DNA of 52,671 bases, taken from the NCBI GenBank assembly GCA_007134675.1, contig SLKJ01000065.1, positions 1 to 52,671 of the forward strand, given 5' to 3'. Below, in pieces: positions 34,149 through 40,713 of this stretch. The stretch is from Bacteroidales bacterium (GTDB lineage Bacteria; Bacteroidota; Bacteroidia; Bacteroidales; PUMT01). The translations under genes and the position numbers were made by a program. The number at the start of each line of letters is the position of its first letter. The stretch's first letter is position 1. The notes under the pieces are model-generated. The model searched no databases. It was not told where the DNA came from and saw only the letters and a program-made list of their open reading frames with translations.

Positions 34149-34741
34149 TGATTAAGATAGGGGTGACAGGGGGAATAGGTGCAGGCAAATCTTTGATATG
34201 CAGGGTTTTCTCTGTTCTGGGGGTGCCGGTTTATGATGCTGACAGCAGGGCCAGGAAAATAATGAATGATGATCCTGAATTGCATCGCAAATTGCTGGCG
34301 GCATTTGGTACAGGTGTTTTTCATAAAGACAGACCTGACAGAAAAGCTTTGGCCGGACTGGTATTTAATGACCTTGATGCCCTGAAACAGTTAAATGAGA
34401 TTGTTCATCCAGCCGTAAGGTCGGATTTTTTGTCATGGGTGAAAGTGCATAATAATCAACCGTATATTATTAAAGAGGCTGCTATATTGTTTGAAACAGG
34501 TACACATACCGAACTTGATTCGGTAATACTGTTAACTGCCCCTGAAGAATTGAGGCTGCGTCGTATAATGAATCGGGATGGCGAAAGTGAAGAAAGTGTC
34601 AGGAAAAGGATGGCCAGCCAGTGGCCGGATGAGAAAAAAGCCGCCCTTGCGTGGCAGGTGCTCAGGAATGACGGCACTGTGGCTCTGATTCCTGAAATTC
34701 TGCGGTTACATTCTGATCTCAGCAGGGGTATTTTGCATTAA
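34145..34741 (+). CDS. coaE: Dephospho-CoA kinase
   Basis: 198 residues. The P-loop GVTGGIGAGKSLICRVF is at about residues 6-22, followed by VYDADSRARKIM, EIVHPAVRSDF and IKEAAILFETG, and RRIMNRDGESEESVRKRM is the lid. It phosphorylates dephospho-CoA to CoA, the last step of coenzyme A synthesis, in the cytoplasm. The start overlaps the ybbR stop (ATGA); a second ATG three bases later (34148) is an equally good start. Length is normal. Confidence 0.95.
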   Translation: MMIKIGVTGGIGAGKSLICRVFSVLGVPVYDADSRARKIMNDDPELHRKLLAAFGTGVFHKDRPDRKALAGLVFNDLDALKQLNEIVHPAVRSDFLSWVKVHNNQPYIIKEAAILFETGTHTELDSVILLTAPEELRLRRIMNRDGESEESVRKRMASQWPDEKKAALAWQVLRNDGTVALIPEILRLHSDLSRGILH

Positions 34742-34805
34742 GGAACGTAACCGGATTGGTTCTTCGACTTAATTATAAATATATCAATGGTTTAAGTTTA
34801 TCAAT

Positions 34806-35276
34806 ATGAAATTAAAAGATTTAATGGCAATATCCGGTTATCCCGGTCTGTACAAATTTATTTCACAAGGGAGAAATGCAATAATTGTTGAATCCCTTGA
34901 AGATAAAAAGAGGATGAGTGCTTACTCCTCATCCCGCATCAGTACACTTGAAGAGATTTCTGTTTTTACCGAGAGTGAGGAGTTGCCCCTGGCGGAAGTA
35001 TTAAAAAAAATGTACAATTATTCAGACGGGAAGGAGGCTGTCAGTCACAAATCCAATGCTGACGAGATAAGGAAGTACTTTGAGGCGGTCCTTCCGGAAT
35101 ATGACCGTAGCAGGGTATATGTTTCAGATATGAAGAAGATTATCCGCTGGTATAACCTTCTTTTAAAGCAGGGAATGCTGAAGTTTGAAGATGATGAGGA
35201 AAGAGATGATGCCGACACTGAAAACGGACCTGGTAAGGAGGATAATCCTCCGGATCAGGTTCAGAAGAAGCTTTGA
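34806..35276 (+). CDS. DUF5606 family protein
   Basis: 156 residues starting MKLKDLMAISGYPGLYKFIS, with NAIIVESLEDKKRMSAYSSS and ISTLEEISVFT, then VYVSDMKKIIRWYNLLLKQG. This is the Bacteroidota-specific DUF5606 family, small basic-plus-acidic cytoplasmic proteins found next to coaE. The last ~25 residues are acidic and probably disordered (DDEERDDADTENG). No function is known. It may be transcribed with coaE, 64 bp upstream. Confidence 0.85.
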   Translation: MKLKDLMAISGYPGLYKFISQGRNAIIVESLEDKKRMSAYSSSRISTLEEISVFTESEELPLAEVLKKMYNYSDGKEAVSHKSNADEIRKYFEAVLPEYDRSRVYVSDMKKIIRWYNLLLKQGMLKFEDDEERDDADTENGPGKEDNPPDQVQKKL

Positions 35277-35315
35277 GTGCAGTTCAGTTGAAGTAGTGCA
35301 TAAACTGGTTACATT

Positions 35316-36269
35316 ATGAGATATTTTTTTGTTATCCCGGCAGCACTGATTATTATTGCTTTATTCCATGGTTGTTCCAAATCAACAAATGGTGAGGTAC
35401 TGGTTCCCGGGAAACCGGTCATGTATGAATATGACATGGACAATCTCGAGTTTCATAACGGGTTTCACCAGTCTGAGGCCAGGGGGGTGCTCGAGAACCG
35501 TCAAATAGTTGAGGCTTCCGGGATTGCAGTGAGCAGAAGCAATACATCGAGGTTATGGGTGCACAATGACAGCGGCGATTACAACAGACTTCTCGTTGTG
35601 GGCGAAAACGCTGAAGATTTTGGCCAGTTCATTATTGAGGGTGCATTTAACAGGGATTGGGAGGATATGGCTATCGGTCCCGGTCCGGTTTATGGAAAAG
35701 ATTATCTTTACATAGGTGAGATAGGTGACAATCGCGCACAATATGAAATTATGTCTGTATACCGTGTTGCAGAGCCTGATATAAGCAGTTTGGATTCCGT
35801 CACCTACGCCACTGTAGAAGGTGTCGAACGGATAGATTATGTATATCCTGATCGTCGTTCGCGTGATGCTGAGACACTGATGATTGATCCTTTAACAAGG
35901 GATCTGTACATTGTGACAAAAAGGGATGAAAGGTCTATTATATACGTGGCCCGGTATCCGCAGGATACAAAGAAAGTTATTATCCTCGATAAGATAGGCT
36001 ATTTTCCCTTTAACCGTGCTCTGGCAGGGGATATATCGGCCGACGGAACTGAAATAGCGGTAAAGACAGACGACAGGATCTATTACTGGCAGAGGAAGAA
36101 TAGTGAGCCGGTTTTTGAGGCATTAAAGCGTCAGCCCCTGCTTCTTCCTTATACTTTAGAGCCTCAGGGTGAGGCGTTTGGGTGGATGCCTGATGGCAGC
36201 GGTTACTATACCCTCAGCGAAAAGGCAGATGATATCGAGCCCGTTCTCTACTTCTACAGGAGAAGGTAA
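35316..36269 (+). CDS. Lipoprotein with beta-propeller-like repeats, unknown function
   Basis: 317 residues. The N-terminus (MRYFFVIPAALIIIALFHGC) is a lipoprotein signal with Cys at position 20. The mature part is rich in short strands with Asp/Tyr turns: VEASGIAVSRSNTSRLWVHN, FNRDWEDMAIGPG, YLYIGEIGDNRAQYEIMSVY, DAETLMIDPLTRDLYIVTKR and GDISADGTEIAVKTDD, which suggests a propeller similar to SMP-30/PE-like sugar or calcium-binding proteins. I do not assign a family. It follows the DUF5606 gene by 39 bp and converges with the Omp85 gene. Confidence 0.8.
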   Translation: MRYFFVIPAALIIIALFHGCSKSTNGEVLVPGKPVMYEYDMDNLEFHNGFHQSEARGVLENRQIVEASGIAVSRSNTSRLWVHNDSGDYNRLLVVGENAEDFGQFIIEGAFNRDWEDMAIGPGPVYGKDYLYIGEIGDNRAQYEIMSVYRVAEPDISSLDSVTYATVEGVERIDYVYPDRRSRDAETLMIDPLTRDLYIVTKRDERSIIYVARYPQDTKKVIILDKIGYFPFNRALAGDISADGTEIAVKTDDRIYYWQRKNSEPVFEALKRQPLLLPYTLEPQGEAFGWMPDGSGYYTLSEKADDIEPVLYFYRRR

Positions 36270-36302
36270 GAGTATGAAGGGAATATTTGAACCATAATTT
36301 TA

Positions 36303-38066
36303 TCAGAACCTGTTTATTATACCCATGTGCACCCTGGATGATCGAAATGAAAAAGGGTTGCCAAATTCCCTTCCGACAGCGTAGCTTATCGAAAACTGGC
36401 CTGCACGGGTATCAAAGGTGAGGCCCCCTCCAAAGCTGAAGGGCTTATCGGTTACTTTCCCGTCCGGTAACCTTCTTTCATATGCCATACCGTCGAAAAA
36501 GAGAAAAATGTTTCCTGCAGCATCGAAAAGGTACCGGTATTCAATCCTCTGAATACTGTACGCTGAAGCGGCAATGCTTCTCTCATCAAATCCTCGTATA
36601 CTGCGAAGTCCGCCCAGCAGGAACAGTTCATTTGCAAAAAAGTGGTTATCCCTGTTTTTTTGTCCTGTATGCATCCTTATTCCAGACAGGTTAGACAGCA
36701 TGATGGTGCTTGCAGGAGATACCGGGATAAACCATTGCAGTTGAGTAACCGCTTCGCCAAAACTGCTTTTTATCCATTCATCTGAATTTGTGCCAGATGG
36801 AGGTTTTACTCTTTTATTGCCGGCACCGATCGAGGCACTGGTCATCCAGCCCCTGTAGGGATTTATCCAGTTGTCGATTCTCTGATGATGATAAGAAAGC
36901 CCGAAAACCAGTCCTCGTACCCCTGCTGCCGGTGCATTGAGATCTGACACCAGTCCCCCGGCATCAATGAGTGATGTAGCAGTGTTTTTTGCAAACACCC
37001 TTACCACACCCCGGTAGGGAATAGTAAAAGGGACTCCCGCCTCTGCCTCTACCTTCATGTATGTGCTGTCCTGCCTGAACATATGAAGGTGAAGGTCTAT
37101 GCCGAAGGCCTGTCCGAACAGATAGGGTTGCCCCAGCTCAAGGTCCATCTGCTGTACCCGGTTGCCCGGACTGTGCCATTGAAGGCCAATCCTTTCCATC
37201 CTTCTGAAAACATTCAGAAGATCCAGGTTGATCTCGCCGGCAAACCTGGTTTTACTTGCTCCGTCTCCGGGAATGATGCCAAGTATGCCGCTGAAATTGC
37301 TTGCCCGGCGGTGGTCGATATAAAGGTAAAGATCTGCCGATTCTGTCATAAATTCCATTTCCGGTTCCCTTATTTCCCTGAGAAAGGTTGTTTGCCTTAT
37401 TCTCTCGCCGGCTTTTCTGAAACGTTTTTCGCTGTAGTGGTCTCCCGGAAGTACCCCTATATGCCTGTAGAGATGTTTCCTGTTAACCTGTGCATCTCCA
37501 TATATATGTATGCTGTCAATCCTGTAATACCTGTTTTTATCGATTACCATCCTGCCCCGGATGGTATCTTCAATAATTTCAATATCGGCTAGTGAAACCG
37601 AGGCAAAGGGGTAACCTCTGTTTTCATAATGGGTGAGGATCCTCTCCTGAAGATTTCGGAATCTTCCAATACCTAAAGGTACGCCTTCATACCTGTTTCT
37701 TCGAATATTTAGTGTTCTCAGAACCTGCTCATCCAGATGGCCCGGATAGAGCTGAACACGACTGTATTTCCTCCCTTTATGCAGATATGCCTTTGAATTT
37801 TGCGGGGTATATACCACACTGTCTATTGAGGCTTCCAGAAAGGCCCGTGAATGAAGACTGTCTATAAGATCCCTGAGGTAATTTTCAATGCCTGAGCTGT
37901 CTGGCAGCTCCATCACCCTCGTGAGAAGATGCTTATCTTCAGCAAACTTGCAGTGATCAGTCGGGACACCATTATTTTGGGAACTGCAGACTATTTCAAG
38001 CCTGTGCTGCGCATTCATGGGGGCCAGAATTGCACAAAGTAAAAGAAGAGTGGAAAAGAGCCTCAT
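36303..38066 (-). CDS. Omp85 (BamA/TamA-family) outer-membrane protein
   Basis: 587 residues with signal peptide MRLFSTLLLLCAILAPMNA. Residues about 75-240 hold POTRA-like segments (LEASIDSVVYTPQNSKAYL-like, FASVSLADIEIIEDTIRGRM, IDSIHIYGDAQVNRKHLYRH). The rest is a beta-barrel of the D15/surface antigen type with the lid-loop-like GGLRSIRGFDERSI near residue 490, matching the conserved RGF motif, and a terminal strand RVHMGIINRF ending in Phe, the usual C-terminal signature. It likely inserts or exports proteins at the outer membrane; the substrate is unknown. It is divergent from cysH across a palindrome-rich region. Confidence 0.88.
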   Translation of the reverse strand: MRLFSTLLLLCAILAPMNAQHRLEIVCSSQNNGVPTDHCKFAEDKHLLTRVMELPDSSGIENYLRDLIDSLHSRAFLEASIDSVVYTPQNSKAYLHKGRKYSRVQLYPGHLDEQVLRTLNIRRNRYEGVPLGIGRFRNLQERILTHYENRGYPFASVSLADIEIIEDTIRGRMVIDKNRYYRIDSIHIYGDAQVNRKHLYRHIGVLPGDHYSEKRFRKAGERIRQTTFLREIREPEMEFMTESADLYLYIDHRRASNFSGILGIIPGDGASKTRFAGEINLDLLNVFRRMERIGLQWHSPGNRVQQMDLELGQPYLFGQAFGIDLHLHMFRQDSTYMKVEAEAGVPFTIPYRGVVRVFAKNTATSLIDAGGLVSDLNAPAAGVRGLVFGLSYHHQRIDNWINPYRGWMTSASIGAGNKRVKPPSGTNSDEWIKSSFGEAVTQLQWFIPVSPASTIMLSNLSGIRMHTGQKNRDNHFFANELFLLGGLRSIRGFDERSIAASAYSIQRIEYRYLFDAAGNIFLFFDGMAYERRLPDGKVTDKPFSFGGGLTFDTRAGQFSISYAVGREFGNPFSFRSSRVHMGIINRF

Positions 38067-38249
38067 CTGGTTATATTTGTGAACAGGAGCAGTTATAGAA
38101 TGAAACGTTGTTTATTTTAAAAAATTATTGTTTTGCCGTGTTACCCCTGGTAACCAATATTGAAAATAATGCCATAGAAGGTTCATGCATCTGTTTAGAT
38201 TGGCTGGTAATATTAAATGAAAAAATTTCATCTAAATTTCTCCTGTAAA

Positions 38250-38292
38250 AAACAGAAATTTTGTTCTAATAAAATATCCAAAATTTCTGTTT
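38250..38292. repeat. 14-bp inverted repeat in the omp85-cysH divergent region
   Basis: Arms 38250-38263 (AAACAGAAATTTTG) and 38279-38292 (CAAAATTTCTGTTT) are perfect complements separated by 15 bp. The right arm directly touches the 32-bp block shared with the cysDN upstream region (38293-38324). No copy of this repeat is present before cysDN. It could be an operator or a hairpin; function unknown. Confidence 0.85.
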
Positions 38293-38377
38293 ACAGTCGG
38301 AAACACTTCGTTTTCACATGAATTTTTTTCAGCTTGACTGTGTGTATTTTAAGCTGAAAAAAATTCATGTATATTTG
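38293..38377 (+). promoter_or_regulatory. cysH upstream element, copy 2 of the conserved motif, with 20-bp inverted repeat and promoter
   Basis: Bases 38293-38324 are identical to 6081-6112 before cysD. Arms of a perfect 20-bp inverted repeat lie at 38316-38335 and 38351-38370 (left arm ACATGAATTTTTTTCAGCTT), around a 15-base centre GACTGTGTGTATTTT. The centre starts with GACTGT, which can pair with ACAGTC at 38293-38298, so a pseudoknot-like or alternative fold is possible if transcribed. The right arm runs into TATATTTG (38370-38377), a TAnnTTTG -7 box, 39 bp before the cysH ATG, which argues for a DNA operator on the promoter. Confidence 0.65.
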
Positions 38378-38416
38378 TTAGCCTTACAGAGATTATGAAT
38401 TAAGGAAATTCATCAT

Positions 38417-39136
38417 ATGGAAAAAGAGAGGATAGATGAGCTTAATAACAGGTGCAGGGGGAAATCTGCAGTTGAGATAACAGCTTTGGCAGTTGAATCA
38501 TTCAGGGGACGGATTGCTTTAGCCAGCAGCCTTGGTGCTGAGGATCAGGTTCTAACCCATATTCTGGCAGGTATTGACCCTTCGGTGCGTGTTTTTACAC
38601 TTGATACGGGGCGAATGTTTGCAGAAAGCTATGAGCTGCTGGAACGCACCAAACGACGGTATGGTATAAGCATCGAGATATTTTTCCCTGATCACGGCCA
38701 GGTGGAGAAAATGGTAAATGAGAAGGGGATAAATCTGTTTTACGACAGCATAGAAAACAGAAAACTTTGCTGTGGCATACGAAAGGTTGAGCCGCTTAAA
38801 AGGGCTTTCCGGGGTTGTGATGCATGGATATGCGGACTTCGCAGGGAACAGTCCCCGACCCGCCTGAATGCAGAAGCAGCTGAATGGGACGAGGGGAACC
38901 AGCTGGTTAAGTTCAATCCTCTCGTGGAATGGACCGAAAAGCAGTTATGGGACTACATAAAGGAATTTGATATACCCTATCATGTACTTCATGACAGGGG
39001 CTTTCCCAGTATAGGGTGCCAGCCCTGCACACGTGCTGTTAAACCCGGCGAAGATATAAGGGCAGGAAGATGGTGGTGGGAGGAACCGGAAAAGAAGGAA
39101 TGCGGACTGCATAACAGGCCGGCCTCCGGCTCCTGA
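38417..39136 (+). CDS. cysH: Assimilatory APS reductase (CysH, 4Fe-4S type)
   Basis: 239 residues. Two cysteine pairs are present: CCGIRKVEPLK near residue 118 and GCQPCTRAVKPGED near 201, the CC...CxxC set that binds the 4Fe-4S cluster of APS-specific reductases and is absent from PAPS-specific E. coli CysH. LASSLGAEDQVLTHI is the PP-type loop, and ECGLH near the C-terminus carries the catalytic Cys. The enzyme reduces APS to sulfite with thioredoxin. This fits CysDN and the lack of CysC in the window. Its promoter shares the element of cysDN. mnmA on the other strand converges on it, 125 bp beyond the stop, with nothing notable between. Confidence 0.95.
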   Translation: MEKERIDELNNRCRGKSAVEITALAVESFRGRIALASSLGAEDQVLTHILAGIDPSVRVFTLDTGRMFAESYELLERTKRRYGISIEIFFPDHGQVEKMVNEKGINLFYDSIENRKLCCGIRKVEPLKRAFRGCDAWICGLRREQSPTRLNAEAAEWDEGNQLVKFNPLVEWTEKQLWDYIKEFDIPYHVLHDRGFPSIGCQPCTRAVKPGEDIRAGRWWWEEPEKKECGLHNRPASGS

Positions 39137-39261
39137 ATCACCTTTTTGCTACCTGCTGTAATGAAGGTAATTATGCGGGGACAGATTTTTGGCCGGTCCC
39201 TCTGGCTCAGGGTCTGTGAACCTTTGTTGTCAGCCGTGGTTGCATTGGACCATGGTAAGCC

Positions 39262-40449
39262 TCAGTCAATAATTCCCGATCCGATTAGCTCATCGCCGCT
39301 GTACCAGGCTGCAAACTGCCCTGGTGCAATACCTCTCTGAGAACTTTCAAAAAGAATATAGAGGCCCTGCTCACGCATGAATATTTCTGCTTTCTGCAGG
39401 GGTTGCCTGTACCTTATCCTTACCAGGTAACCGGCCGTTTCTCCCGGTGCCATTTCCATATCTTTCCTGATCCAGTGGATATCATTTGCATTTATGAAGA
39501 GTCCCCTCCGATTCAGTCCGGGATGCGAATGTCCCTCTCCTGTAAAGACCAGGTTTTTTTCGATATCGGTCGAAATAACAAACACCGGTTCTTTTTTACC
39601 TCCTACATTTAGCCCTTTCCTCTGGCCAACTGTATAGAACCATGCTCCGTTATGAGAACCTATTTTAATCCCGTCATCGGGCCGGTAGATGAGTGGCCGG
39701 CATATAAATTCCAGGTCTTCCCCGCTTTTAGGTTTATTTGCCGGGTGTGGCAGATGACGATAAAATCCGCGGGGTATTTCTATTATGTCCCCTTTCTCAG
39801 GCTGTAGCTTCTGCTGCAGAAAAAGGGGGAGGTCCACCTTACCCACAAAACAGATCCCCTGGGAATCTTTTTTTTCAGCCGATGGCAATCCCATATCTGC
39901 GGCTATTTTGCGCACCTCAGGCTTGGTAAGTTCTCCAAGAGGGAACAGAGCTCTTGAAAGTTGTTCCTGGTTCAGCTGGCAGAGAAAATAGCTCTGGTCC
40001 TTGTTTGAGTCCGCGCCTGCCATGAGCCTGTAAACGGTTCTGCCGCCCGATACGGTTTCCTTCTTTCTGCAGTAATGGCCGGTAGCTACCAGGTCTGCTC
40101 CCAGCTTAAGTGCCTCGTCAACGAACAGTTCGAACTTGATCTCCCGGTTGCAAAGCACATCCGGGTTGGGTGTCCGGCCCTTTTCATATTCAGCGAACAT
40201 GTAGTCCACTACCCTTTTGCGGTAAGGATCGCTCAGGTCGGTTGTCCGCAAGGGTATACCAAGTTTTTGCGCAACCAGTTCGGCGAAAATCAGATCATCA
40301 TGCCATGGGCAGTCCCCTGAAAGAGTCCCTTCAGTTTCATGCCAGTTGATCATGAAAAGGGCAGTAACGTCATACCCCTGCTGCTTCAGTAAATATGCCG
40401 CCACACTTGAGTCCACTCCCCCCGATAACCCTACTACAACCTTTTTCAT
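39262..40449 (-). CDS. mnmA: tRNA 2-thiouridine(34) synthase MnmA
   Basis: 395 residues, slightly longer than E. coli MnmA. VVGLSGGVDSSVAAYLL is the PP-loop at residues 4-20; catalytic cysteines lie in PDVLCNREIKF (near 101) and QGICFVGKVDL (near 198). Central GATGHYC-like VATGHYCRKKE and KDQSYFLCQL complete the fold. It thiolates U34 of Lys, Glu and Gln tRNAs with sulfur relayed from IscS/TusE in the cytoplasm. It converges with cysH; no tRNA genes lie next to it. The upstream 264 bp contain only a pair of direct repeats. Confidence 0.95.
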   Translation of the reverse strand: MKKVVVGLSGGVDSSVAAYLLKQQGYDVTALFMINWHETEGTLSGDCPWHDDLIFAELVAQKLGIPLRTTDLSDPYRKRVVDYMFAEYEKGRTPNPDVLCNREIKFELFVDEALKLGADLVATGHYCRKKETVSGGRTVYRLMAGADSNKDQSYFLCQLNQEQLSRALFPLGELTKPEVRKIAADMGLPSAEKKDSQGICFVGKVDLPLFLQQKLQPEKGDIIEIPRGFYRHLPHPANKPKSGEDLEFICRPLIYRPDDGIKIGSHNGAWFYTVGQRKGLNVGGKKEPVFVISTDIEKNLVFTGEGHSHPGLNRRGLFINANDIHWIRKDMEMAPGETAGYLVRIRYRQPLQKAEIFMREQGLYILFESSQRGIAPGQFAAWYSGDELIGSGIID

Positions 40450-40598
40450 TTCTGATCCGGATAAATGAACAGTTTACCCCTTCGAGTTTTTTTATCACCT
40501 TTTCCCATGTTCTTATATTTAGTGCCTTGTTAAAAAAAAGATGTTACTAACCCGGAAAGAAATGCAAAATTAACAAAGTCGCTCAAAAATATCAATTG

Positions 40599-40671
40599 CA
40601 TAAAAATATCAGCTGAACGGAAATCTCAAATGCACCAGGATCTCAATTTCATAAAAATATCAGCTGAACGA
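40599..40671. repeat. Direct repeat pair upstream of mnmA
   Basis: CATAAAAATATCAGCTGAAC occurs at 40599-40618 and again at 40650-40669, 51 bp apart, with a looser third similarity (CAAAAATATCAATTGCA) at 40584-40600. They lie between mnmA and the stop of the alpha/beta hydrolase gene on the same strand. Function unknown; they may be remnants of a short tandem duplication. Confidence 0.8.
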
Positions 40672-40713
40672 AAATTTCTCTCATCTTAATCAAAGCAAAA
40701 ACAATTATCATGA

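Noticed and set aside
39146-39340. 64-residue frame after cysH
   Set aside because: Overlaps the 3' end of mnmA and has no family features.
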